Source of the DNA: UBA8752 sp040261275 | GTDB lineage: Bacteria > Bacteroidota > Bacteroidia > Flavobacteriales_D > Sanyastnellaceae | Assembly: GCA_040261275.1 (NCBI GenBank) | Contig: JBDQOI010000007.1 | Location: 22,612 to 86,611 of the forward strand | Length of the DNA stretch: 64,000 nucleotides | Direction of reading: 5' to 3' | Part shown: positions 15,946 through 23,820 of the stretch, in pieces | Position numbering within the stretch: the first letter of the stretch is position 1 | Layout: each line of letters starts with the position of its first letter | Translations under genes and position numbers: made by a program | Notes under the pieces: model-generated | What the model was told of the DNA's origin: nothing | Databases searched by the model: none | What the model saw: only the letters and a program-made list of their open reading frames with translations

Positions 15946-17651
15946 TGACGCTTAGACGGCGTGCCCTCAGTTTCGGTGGCGTTGACCCCTAAGGTTGAAG
16001 CCCATTCTTCGCCGAACACATCCAAGGCTCGGAGGACCGTCGGATCGCGCGTCAGACTTCTCTCGACCATGCCTGCCGCATAGTGAAAGCGCAGCACGAC
16101 CTCCTCCTCCAAAGTCTCCCGAATCTCCCCTTCGAACAGCGCCAGGTCACGCCCAAGATTGGGCTCCAGGGCAAGGTTCAATGCGTCCATGCCCTCTCCT
16201 GCAACCGCGCTGTACTGTTCCATTTCCACGACCTCCTTCAGCTCCTTCAAGGCCATCATACTCTCGGTCGAATATTCGAACCCATCAGATTCAAGGTGGG
16301 TCAGGAAACCGCTCCAGTGCGCATCGCTCATGGTGTAGCTCAATGGATCTGGCACTTTCGTGCTGTCGAGCTCGGCCGACACCTCAGTGGCGTAATGAAA
16401 CACCTGAAAGTCGCCCAGCAATCGCTCCAATAAGGTGGACATGAAGGGCACTTCCACCTCGATGTCGGGTTGGATGCCCCGCCCCTCAATCACCGGTCTG
16501 CCCCCCTTCGTGGTGAAGGTCCTCAGAAGGGTATCGGAAACGGCTTGAGCCCTCCCCAATTCATCCCGTTTTCCTCCGTAATCCAACCGTTGGATACACC
16601 TACCACTGGCGGTGTAGTACTTGGCAACGGTGACTTTCAAACGGGTGTTGAACGCCATGTCCTTGGTCTGCTGGACCAACCCCTTCCCGTAACTCTCCAT
16701 CCCAACAATGACCGCCCGGTCCAAGTCCTGCAAAGTGCCACTCACGATCTCTGAAGCGCTGGCCGACTGACCATCGATGAGCACCACCAGCGGCATGTAC
16801 TCTGCCGTGGGACGTCCCAGCGCGGTGTACGACTTGTTCCAGTTCTCACTTTTCCCGCGGGTCGAGACGATCTCCGTCCCTTTGGGAACGAACAGGTTGA
16901 CGATGCTGACACTTTCCTTGAGCAGCCCCCCTCCATTCCCACGAAGGTCGAGGACGAGCTGACGCATTCCTGCACTGTCCCTCAAGGCCATCAGGGCTTC
17001 GCGAACCTCGCCGGCTGAACCCCTCGTGAACTTTGAGAGGTAGATATACCCCGTGCTGTCAGAGAGCATTCCCGAATAAGTAACCGCTGGAATGCGCACC
17101 TTGGCACGGTCCACCATAAGGTCCATTTCTCCTCCTCCGTGAGGTCGTTCGATGCGAACCTCAACCTGACTTCCGGACTCCCCTTTCAACCACTCACCGA
17201 CATCCTCTCCTTCTGCTGCGCCCTCCAGGGACCGTCCATCCACGGCAAGCACCACATCACCCGGCCGGATCCCCGCCTCCTGTGCAGGATATCCCTCGTA
17301 GACCTCAATCACTGTAGTCTGGCCATCAATCGGCTGGACCAACGCGCCAATGCCCCCGTACTCGCCCGTATTCATGAATCTCAGGTCCTCAATCCGAGAC
17401 TCCGGGTAATACACCGTGTACGGGTCAAGTTTGTCCAACATGGCTTTGATGGCCACGCCCATCAAGGTTCCCGGTTCGGGCTCCTCCACATAAAACTCGT
17501 GGACGCCTCTGAAGACCGATGTCAGGATTTCCAAGTGCTTGGTCACCTCGAAATAGGTCCCGTTGGGTCGAGTGGCCCTCACGCTCACCGCGGCAATAAC
17601 AGCGACCAGCGCCAGCGTCAGGAACACATTTCGGTTGAATATGGTCTTCAT
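15942..17651 (-). CDS. S41 family carboxy-terminal processing peptidase
   Basis: The protein has an N-terminal signal anchor (VFLTLALVAVIAAVSV), a helical region, a PDZ domain (about 100-180, IEVYEGYPAQEAGIRPGDVV) and the S41 catalytic domain. The Ser nucleophile is in DGQSASASEIVSGTL and the Lys base in ESYGKGLVQQ, so the Ser-Lys dyad is intact. An additional C-terminal helical region (about 400-569) is common in Bacteroidota members. It cuts C-termini of periplasmic proteins. Start and stop overlap both neighbours by 4 bases (ATGA with rnpA and with the ligase-like gene). Confidence 0.93.
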   Translation of the reverse strand: MKTIFNRNVFLTLALVAVIAAVSVRATRPNGTYFEVTKHLEILTSVFRGVHEFYVEEPEPGTLMGVAIKAMLDKLDPYTVYYPESRIEDLRFMNTGEYGGIGALVQPIDGQTTVIEVYEGYPAQEAGIRPGDVVLAVDGRSLEGAAEGEDVGEWLKGESGSQVEVRIERPHGGGEMDLMVDRAKVRIPAVTYSGMLSDSTGYIYLSKFTRGSAGEVREALMALRDSAGMRQLVLDLRGNGGGLLKESVSIVNLFVPKGTEIVSTRGKSENWNKSYTALGRPTAEYMPLVVLIDGQSASASEIVSGTLQDLDRAVIVGMESYGKGLVQQTKDMAFNTRLKVTVAKYYTASGRCIQRLDYGGKRDELGRAQAVSDTLLRTFTTKGGRPVIEGRGIQPDIEVEVPFMSTLLERLLGDFQVFHYATEVSAELDSTKVPDPLSYTMSDAHWSGFLTHLESDGFEYSTESMMALKELKEVVEMEQYSAVAGEGMDALNLALEPNLGRDLALFEGEIRETLEEEVVLRFHYAAGMVERSLTRDPTVLRALDVFGEEWASTLGVNATETEGTPSKRQ

Positions 17652-17995
17652 TTCTGTTGGTCGGATGCGGCCGATGCCATGCGTTTCAACAACTTCTCCA
17701 TGCCGGCATTGACCTCATCGGCATGCGGCATCTCCCTCCCCACAAAGATGAGCACCACCGCCCATTGAGCACCGGACTCGACTTCCTTCTCGAACAAGGA
17801 ACGTTTCTGACGCCAACTTTCGCGCATCAACCTCTTGATGCGGTTGCGGTCCACGGCCCTTTTGAATTTCCGCTTGCTGACGGTGAAGGCGACCCTTGTG
17901 GGTGATTCACCCTCGGGTGAAACGGCTGCAAACCTGGAAATCAATGGGAACCCCTTGGCTGTATGTCCGACCGAAAAGACGCGGTCCATGACCAC
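17648..17995 (-). CDS. rnpA: Ribonuclease P protein component (start uncertain)
   Basis: RnpA binds the RNase P RNA for tRNA 5' maturation. The signature KRAVDRNRIKRLMRES is clear, preceded by RVAFTVSKRKF. The first usable start is GTG at 17995, followed by ATG at 17989, but both would remove part of the first conserved helix: the in-frame codons upstream read RERSLKRRVV, matching the usual RLKK start of the family. Upstream, only CTG codons (18007, 18031) could serve as starts before the hemD stop at 18064. So either a CTG start is used, or the sequence has a change here. Confidence 0.88.
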   Translation of the reverse strand: MVMDRVFSVGHTAKGFPLISRFAAVSPEGESPTRVAFTVSKRKFKRAVDRNRIKRLMRESWRQKRSLFEKEVESGAQWAVVLIFVGREMPHADEVNAGMEKLLKRMASAASDQQK

Positions 17996-18063
17996 ACGCC
18001 TTTTCAGACTGCGTTCCCGGCCCTGTCGCAGGTCCGGCTCAGTTCTCTGGGACTCGTTTGCGC

Positions 18064-18810
18064 TCAGTCCTTGCCCAAAATGTGGTTTTCGATCGCCATG
18101 CTCATGGACGGCGCCTTGGGGTTGGGGGCACCGACATCGATGCGAAGAGAGCGCTCCTCAGCCGCCTTCTGGGTCGTTGGACCGAAAACCGCAATGCGCG
18201 TCTCCCCTTGTTCGAAATCCGGGAAATTCTTGTAAAGGCTCTCGATTCCAGAAGGCGAGAAGAACACGAGCATGTCGTATTTCACGTCCGACAAATCGGA
18301 GAGGTCGCTGCAGACGGTCTTGTACATGACCGCCTTGGTGTAGAGAATTCCCGCTTCATCCAAAGTGCTGGGAATACTGGGCTTCAAAATGTCCGCACAT
18401 GGGAGCAGGAACTTCTCCTTCTTGTGCTTCTTGATGGCATCCATCAACTCCGCAAAGCGCACCTGACCATGGAAAATTTTCCGCTTACGATACACGATAT
18501 ACTTCTGGAGGTAGTGCGCCGTAGACTCACTAATGCAGAAGTATTTGGTTGAGTCAGGAACGTCATACCGCAACTCACCCGCCATGCGGAAATAATGGTC
18601 TACGGCATTGCGCGACGTAAAAATCACGCAATTATGCTCTGCCAAATCAATTCGGTCCTGCCGAAAAGTCTGCCCTTCTACCCCCTCCACATGGATGAAA
18701 CTCCTGAAATCTATTTTCAACTTGTGCTTGTCTGCCAAGTCGAAATAGGGAGACCTTTCCGTGGCGGGTTTAGGTTGAGAAATCAGAATGGTCTTGACCT
18801 TTTTGCCCAT
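18064..18810 (-). CDS. hemD: Uroporphyrinogen-III synthase
   Basis: HemD closes and inverts ring D of hydroxymethylbilane in haem synthesis. The 248 residues have the Bacteroidota form: KVKTILISQPKPATE at the start, IFTSRNAVDHYFR, YFCISESTAHYLQKY, and the end FFSPSGIESLYKNF plus RIAVFGPTTQKAAEE. I chose ATG at 18810 (MGKKVKT) because the alternative ATG at 18822 overlaps the DUF4271 stop. The open frame extends further upstream only as a shadow of the DUF4271 gene. A TACCTTTG box at 18868-18875 may drive it. Confidence 0.9.
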   Translation of the reverse strand: MGKKVKTILISQPKPATERSPYFDLADKHKLKIDFRSFIHVEGVEGQTFRQDRIDLAEHNCVIFTSRNAVDHYFRMAGELRYDVPDSTKYFCISESTAHYLQKYIVYRKRKIFHGQVRFAELMDAIKKHKKEKFLLPCADILKPSIPSTLDEAGILYTKAVMYKTVCSDLSDLSDVKYDMLVFFSPSGIESLYKNFPDFEQGETRIAVFGPTTQKAAEERSLRIDVGAPNPKAPSMSMAIENHILGKD

Positions 18811-18815
18811 GGTAT

Positions 18816-19502
18816 CTACCATTTCCAAGCGCGGATCAAAACCGCAACAGGGAGAATTTCGAGGGCGCAAAGGTAGAAAAACCCCTCGACGGGACGGTAT
18901 CTCAACCGTCTTAATCGTCTGAATGTCCGACGATGCCGCAGCACCCAGAACACAAACCATACCGCTGAAATTGAATACAGGCCAAATAAACTGGCTTCTG
19001 GGCCCATCAAAGTCAGTCCCAAGCCAAAAGGAGTCCAGACCCACGCCATCGATTCGAGTACATATCGATGTCCCATCGCCCACTCCCTGCCTGCTATTTC
19101 TCCCCTTGACACCCTTTCCCATAGGTGCGCAATGCACCACCTGATCATCATCACCACCCACCAAAGACACAACAACCGCACGACGGAATCCCATCCACTG
19201 GATGCTCCGAACGCCCGAGAAGTCAAACCGACCAGAGCCATGGCCAGGGCCAAGCCTGCTGCGGAATTCTGTAGCCAACCGGAATACCATGGAGCCACGA
19301 AATCGCCCCGGGATTGCAACAGCAAACGATAATCCAGGCAAGCCCAGCGGAGATGCGTGAAATACCTCGGGCTCAACTGCCGGAATGCAGCGACCGCCCC
19401 TGCTATGGCGAACCACCCCATCCACCACCAACCTGGAGGGGACCATTCAGAGGTTCTCAAGACGCCTTCGAACACGCCGGCAAGGTCGCACAATCCCATC
19501 AA
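18816..19502 (-). CDS. DUF4271 family membrane protein, 228 aa
   Basis: About five or six hydrophobic helices are present (WWWMGWFAIAGAVAAF, AAGLALAMALVGL, LLCLWWVVMMIRW, LFGLYSISAVWFVFWVL), followed by the conserved-looking end FFYLCALEILPVAVLIRAW. This ending, and the position directly upstream of hemD, are characteristic of the Bacteroidota DUF4271 family as I remember it. Function is unknown; the link with hemD may be only conserved gene order. The stop lies 5 bases before the hemD ATG. Confidence 0.82.
   Translation of the reverse strand: MMGLCDLAGVFEGVLRTSEWSPPGWWWMGWFAIAGAVAAFRQLSPRYFTHLRWACLDYRLLLQSRGDFVAPWYSGWLQNSAAGLALAMALVGLTSRAFGASSGWDSVVRLLCLWWVVMMIRWCIAHLWERVSRGEIAGREWAMGHRYVLESMAWVWTPFGLGLTLMGPEASLFGLYSISAVWFVFWVLRHRRTFRRLRRLRYRPVEGFFYLCALEILPVAVLIRAWKW
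18868..18875 (-). promoter_or_regulatory. Candidate internal -7 box (TACCTTTG) for hemD
   Basis: The minus strand reads TACCTTTG, an exact TAnnTTTG match, inside the 3' end of the DUF4271 gene and 57 bases before the hemD ATG. It also encodes Tyr-Leu-Cys, so chance is possible. Confidence 0.25.
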
Positions 19503-19544
19503 CCTCCATCCGATGCCCCCGCCGCCACGTCGTCTGCACTTGGC

Positions 19545-21938
19545 TCATTTCCAGTGGGGGACCCCTGTGCTCATGATTTGCCTTCCCCTGCAGGATCCGC
19601 TCCACCAACGTACCGAAAAGAGCCATGATCCCCACCCTTGATGAGGTGCGCCCCAGGATGGGCCTGACCAACTCCATTGGCCTTGCGTGCCCGGTCGATC
19701 CATCACCCTGTGTTCCACCAACTCACCGCTTGGCCAGTGCACCACCTGAATCTCGATGCCTCCACCGGCATCAGGAAAACGCCAATGAATACCCGGGAGC
19801 CCACCCTCTCTTTCCTCGAGTTCCATGACACCCTCACATGTTCCCGCCATGCTCAATGCCTGTGGAGCCCCGGGTGAGCCCCGATCGGTGGATGGCCGCC
19901 ATTCATTGCCGCCTTCGCCACTTCGCACCCACGCCCAACCGTCCTCACCCCACCACCACGGACCCTCCCAATTCGAACTCCATTCCACACCGTCCAACTC
20001 CATATCGGGTTGTCCAAAAAGCCGCAATCTCAATGTCCCCCCTTGGTCATTCAACGCCGACCATCCGTCCACAGACCAGCGGGAAGGTCCGCGTTCCGGC
20101 AATTCGAAGCCCATCCACCCCGGGCATTTGCCAAAAGCCGCGACATCCCCCGGGAGCAGAACCAAACTCCGGTCCAGCGGAACCCAGGTGTCCCAATCCG
20201 AAGGGAAGGGAAATTCCACCGTCGTCCCTTGCAAACCGCGCAAGTCCACAGGCTGGGTTCCACAATTCAAGAGCTCCACAAATTCAGCCCCGTTTTCGCG
20301 CGCATTCCACATCATCTCATCTGCGCGCACACTCAAGGGCTCAGGATTCACCGAAGGGGGACATTTCACCTGAACTTCGAGCCGTTCAATGCCTTCCATC
20401 AGGCCAATGAGTCGAACGCCCTCGTCCTCGAGCCATTCCGAATCCATCCCCGGCCAATTCAATCGCCATCCGTCCATGTGTTCCGGATCGGCGCGGGCAT
20501 CGACGGGAATGGAACCGTCTGTGAACCATGCGATATCGGGCAGGAACACCGAATGCCGATTCAGGTATACCTCCACGAAAGCCGGTGTGCCGGAGAATCC
20601 TCGAATACACCCGAAACCTTTGACCGTCAAAGGTTCTGTCGACTCCGGGGAGGTTCCTGCGGTGGACCAAGCAGCGCCCGGAACCCCCTTCCGCACGAGT
20701 CCCAAACCACTTCCGACGTGAGCGGGAAGGCTGTAATCACAAACATCCCACATCATCCCTCCCGCGGCATGTTCTCCATGGCGAAGGAAAGTCAACGCCC
20801 CCTCAGAATTCGGCATTCCCGACCAGCCTTCAAATTGGCCCGCACTGAACTGAACCACCGAATCCGGGAACAAGGTCACGTTTCGACGCAAACGGGCACC
20901 GCCGAAGGTCCAGGACCCCACCTCTATGGGACGTTCCGTCGGATTGAATAGGGCAAATCCTTCCTCCTGACCCGGAATGCCGGGAACGGGGTCGGGAAGC
21001 GCACCCACCACTTCAAGCGGGCCAAAATCCCGTCCCGGGTGGAAGGCATGCGTGAACATGGCGGTCTGCGCTCCGGGGGGACAGGCACGAAGCGGCCCCA
21101 CAAGAATGGGTATGGCCCTTGGCTCAGGGTGGGGCAAGACCCCTCTGCGCCCGGTCCAATCCCATCGGATCACAGAATCCGATGGCCATTCGATGGAGGC
21201 TGGCAGGCCCCCCACCCAAGCCTTTGCCTCGAGCATGAACGCCGGATCCATGGAAGTGCCCAAGTACCAATCCGCCTTTCCCGGGCCCCGAGGCACCCAA
21301 CGGTCTTCAGCTCTCGCCTTATTCAATGCAACGGCCGTAGCCTCTGCTGAACCCGGAAAATCTCCTTCCCATGTCCTCGAAAACGGCGAGGTTCCCGCTT
21401 CCCATAGACCTTGGTTTCCGGACCCGCCACAAGCCTTGGGGTCAAGGCGCATCAAGGGCCTTCCTCCTCCACCAAGAGCGGCGTCATCGTAGGGCATGGC
21501 GTCCACGCAAATGCCCGCACCATCTCGCAAGGCGACCATGGCCCCGCCATTCACCAAAGCGGGCCATGAGGAAAGGGGCAGTGGATGTGCCGGCCCCCAA
21601 TCAAACGCCAGGCTGTCTGCAGCCCTGTGCGCCACGAGGACTGTCCCCGATGACCAACATCCATCCGGAAGCGCCCTTGTATGACCGTTCCACTCCAAAG
21701 TGTAACCGTTCAATGCCAGACACGAATCCGGGGCTCCCCGCGCCAATAACGCGACAAACTCCGCCTCGGGTGCACCCATGGGAGGCGTGGGATCGGGATG
21801 AATCGCGGAAATGACCCATTGAGCTTGACAGGGCTCGGAACCATAGCCGCCAATGAAGAAGGGAAGCCACAACAAGGGGGCGATACGTTGGGGCTGGAAA
21901 CGCCATAGGTTGCGCCAGAGCCATTGGGAATTCATCAT
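19545..21938 (-). CDS. Secreted lamin-tail-like protein with FlgD-like end, 797 aa
   Basis: I place the start at ATG 21938 (MMNSQWLW), because upstream residues lack a signal peptide and this start gives one (PLLWLPFFIGGYGSEPCQAQ). Segments such as GAEFVELLNCGTQPVDLRGL and PEAEFVALLA resemble lamin-tail domains (usual form: EFIELYN.. PVDLSGW), repeated two or three times. The last 80 residues (IEIQVVHWPSGELVEHRV ... GWGSWLFSVRWW) look like an FlgD-type Ig fold that in Bacteroidota can end T9SS cargo. Trp content is very high. It is probably an exported or surface protein; no enzymatic motif was seen. Confidence 0.7.
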   Translation of the reverse strand: MMNSQWLWRNLWRFQPQRIAPLLWLPFFIGGYGSEPCQAQWVISAIHPDPTPPMGAPEAEFVALLARGAPDSCLALNGYTLEWNGHTRALPDGCWSSGTVLVAHRAADSLAFDWGPAHPLPLSSWPALVNGGAMVALRDGAGICVDAMPYDDAALGGGGRPLMRLDPKACGGSGNQGLWEAGTSPFSRTWEGDFPGSAEATAVALNKARAEDRWVPRGPGKADWYLGTSMDPAFMLEAKAWVGGLPASIEWPSDSVIRWDWTGRRGVLPHPEPRAIPILVGPLRACPPGAQTAMFTHAFHPGRDFGPLEVVGALPDPVPGIPGQEEGFALFNPTERPIEVGSWTFGGARLRRNVTLFPDSVVQFSAGQFEGWSGMPNSEGALTFLRHGEHAAGGMMWDVCDYSLPAHVGSGLGLVRKGVPGAAWSTAGTSPESTEPLTVKGFGCIRGFSGTPAFVEVYLNRHSVFLPDIAWFTDGSIPVDARADPEHMDGWRLNWPGMDSEWLEDEGVRLIGLMEGIERLEVQVKCPPSVNPEPLSVRADEMMWNARENGAEFVELLNCGTQPVDLRGLQGTTVEFPFPSDWDTWVPLDRSLVLLPGDVAAFGKCPGWMGFELPERGPSRWSVDGWSALNDQGGTLRLRLFGQPDMELDGVEWSSNWEGPWWWGEDGWAWVRSGEGGNEWRPSTDRGSPGAPQALSMAGTCEGVMELEEREGGLPGIHWRFPDAGGGIEIQVVHWPSGELVEHRVMDRPGTQGQWSWSGPSWGAPHQGWGSWLFSVRWWSGSCRGRQIMSTGVPHWK

Positions 21939-21950
21939 CCGGCAACCTCT

Positions 21951-21958
21951 TAACTTTG
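21951..21958 (+). promoter_or_regulatory. Promoter for asd (TTG ... TAACTTTG)
   Basis: TAACTTTG fits TAnnTTTG exactly, with TTG at 21924-21926, 24 bases upstream. Transcription would start near 21963, leaving a leader of about 80 bases before the asd ATG. It lies in the 107-base divergent gap between asd and the lamin-tail-like gene. Confidence 0.5.
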
Positions 21959-22045
21959 TTTGTCCTGTGGCGCATCGCTGAGCAACCGGCGAGGGCCGAT
22001 TACAAAAGACCAGCCGCAGGCATTTCAAAGACTCAACCACATCCC

Positions 22046-23059
22046 ATGTCACCCTCGAATCACGGAAGAACCGTTGCTGTTGTAGGCGCTACTGGTCTTG
22101 TCGGCAGAGCCATGCTCGAAGGGCTGGCCGCCCGGAAATTCCCTGTACGCGAATTGCTTCCGGTAGCAAGCAGCAGATCAAAGGGTACCACGGTCGAGTT
22201 CAAGGGCGAACCCATTGAAGTGATGGGCATGGAGGAAGCTTTGGAGCGCCGCCCCGACATCGCCCTCTTCAGCGCAGGGGGAGACGTGAGCAAGCAATGG
22301 GCACTCGCTTTCAAGGAGATGGGCACCACTGTCATCGACAACAGCTCGGCCTGGCGAATGGATCCCGATGTGCCCCTCGTGGTTCCCGAGGTAAACGCGG
22401 ATGCCATTGGCGACCACCTCATCATCGCCAACCCCAACTGCTCCACCATACAGTTGGTCATGGCCCTCAAACCCCTGCACGATCGCTTTCTCATCCGCCG
22501 GGCCATCGTCAGCACCTACCAAAGCGTCACGGGCACCGGACAGGCGGGAATCAATCAACTGGAGCAGGAGCGCGACGGGTCGGATGCGACACGGATTTAT
22601 CCCCACCCCATCGATCGGAATTGCCTTCCCCATTGTGACGTCTTCCTGGAGAATGATTTCACAAAGGAGGAAATGAAGCTCCACCACGAAACCAAGAAAA
22701 TCCTGGACGATGCAGCCATTCAGGTCAGTGCCACGGCTGTGCGCGTTCCTGTGGTGGGTGGTCACTCGGAAAGTGTGTACCTCGAAATGGAAAGGGCCTT
22801 CAGTGTTCCGGATGTCAAGGAAGCATTGCAGCTCATGCCGGGCCTGATCATACAGGATGACCCCATGTCCAACGTCTACCCCATGCCGATCAATTCCCAT
22901 GGTAAGGACGAGGTTTTCGTGGGGAGGATTCGCCGTGATCTCAGTGAAGAGCAAGGGTTGCACCTCTGGATTGTATCGGACAATCTGCGAAAAGGAGCTG
23001 CCACCAACGCCATTCAGATCGCGGAACACCTCCAAAAATCCGGTAGATTCCGAAGATGA
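22046..23059 (+). CDS. asd: Aspartate-semialdehyde dehydrogenase
   Basis: Asd reduces aspartyl phosphate to aspartate semialdehyde with NADPH, on the path to lysine/diaminopimelate, threonine and methionine. The 337 residues show the nucleotide site VAVVGATGLVGRAML, the active-site Cys in IANPNCSTIQLVMAL, the STYQSVTGTG motif and the VPVVGGHSESVYLE segment. ATG at 22046 (MSPSNHGRT) gives the standard length; the open frame upstream is non-coding. The stop overlaps the start of the Kunitz-domain gene (ATGA), so the two are translated from one message. Confidence 0.96.
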   Translation: MSPSNHGRTVAVVGATGLVGRAMLEGLAARKFPVRELLPVASSRSKGTTVEFKGEPIEVMGMEEALERRPDIALFSAGGDVSKQWALAFKEMGTTVIDNSSAWRMDPDVPLVVPEVNADAIGDHLIIANPNCSTIQLVMALKPLHDRFLIRRAIVSTYQSVTGTGQAGINQLEQERDGSDATRIYPHPIDRNCLPHCDVFLENDFTKEEMKLHHETKKILDDAAIQVSATAVRVPVVGGHSESVYLEMERAFSVPDVKEALQLMPGLIIQDDPMSNVYPMPINSHGKDEVFVGRIRRDLSEEQGLHLWIVSDNLRKGAATNAIQIAEHLQKSGRFRR

Positions 23060-23820
23060 GCTTGAATCAACGGACCCGAATGGGAGCTTTTGTCTCCTTT
23101 GTCGTCCTATCTGCTGGGATGACCGCCCAGGAAGACCCCTGCACGCTGTTGCCCGATCCTGGCGACTGTGAAGCGGCCATCCCCGCCTGGTATTTCGATG
23201 CGGATACGGAAACGTGTACGCAATTCACATGGGGCGGGTGCGGCGGTGTAGTGCCGTTTGAAACCTTAGAGGATTGTCAGGACGCAGGCTGCATTGTCGG
23301 TTTCGATCCCGGAATCCTGTGCGATTCCATCTCCGTCACGGTCGCTGTGGTTGGGGATGCTGAACTTGGGCACCTCGAAGTCAGTATGACTTCATTCTTC
23401 TTTTCGGAATATTGGTTTGCCTATGCTGGATTTTCCCTTTTCGACATGGAGGGCAATCTGCTGGCTGCCGAAAATGTGGAAACCGCACCCAACGCCTATG
23501 GATTTGGAGGTGGCGGAGAATACACCGAAACCCGTTACCTCGAATACGAACCGGGGATTGACTTGAGTATGTGGGATGCCCCCTTCGAAATGGAACTGCG
23601 ACTCTACGAGGGGTGGATGGCAGGAGGTGAAGATGAACGCTGCAGCTGGATTTGGACCTCTTTCGGCACGCCTTCGGGCATTGCACCTGCCCTGCAGGAT
23701 TCAGGAAGTGACGAATGGTCGAGTTACGACTTGCTTGGCCGTCCGACGAGCGCCGAGCCAGGCCACCTGGTCATCCAACGCAATGGCCGGGGCCAGACCC
23801 GGAAGGTGATCAGCGAATGA
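23056..23820 (+). CDS. Secreted Kunitz-fold protein with short T9SS-like tail, 254 aa
   Basis: A signal peptide (about 1-25, FVSFVVLSAGMTAQ) is followed by a Kunitz/BPTI-like domain: Cys at 29, 38, 54, 62, 74 and 79. The spacing is x8, x15, x7, x11, x4; in BPTI it is x8, x15, x7, x12, x3, with the same overall span. WYFD, CTQFTWGGCGG and F68 fit the fold. The P1 residue after Cys38 is Glu39, not the Lys/Arg of trypsin inhibitors. A beta-rich domain (about 85-225) has no family I recognise. The end (YDLLGRPTSAEPGHLVIQ and a basic stop) resembles a T9SS tail. It is translationally coupled to asd. Confidence 0.8.
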   Translation: MSLNQRTRMGAFVSFVVLSAGMTAQEDPCTLLPDPGDCEAAIPAWYFDADTETCTQFTWGGCGGVVPFETLEDCQDAGCIVGFDPGILCDSISVTVAVVGDAELGHLEVSMTSFFFSEYWFAYAGFSLFDMEGNLLAAENVETAPNAYGFGGGGEYTETRYLEYEPGIDLSMWDAPFEMELRLYEGWMAGGEDERCSWIWTSFGTPSGIAPALQDSGSDEWSSYDLLGRPTSAEPGHLVIQRNGRGQTRKVISE

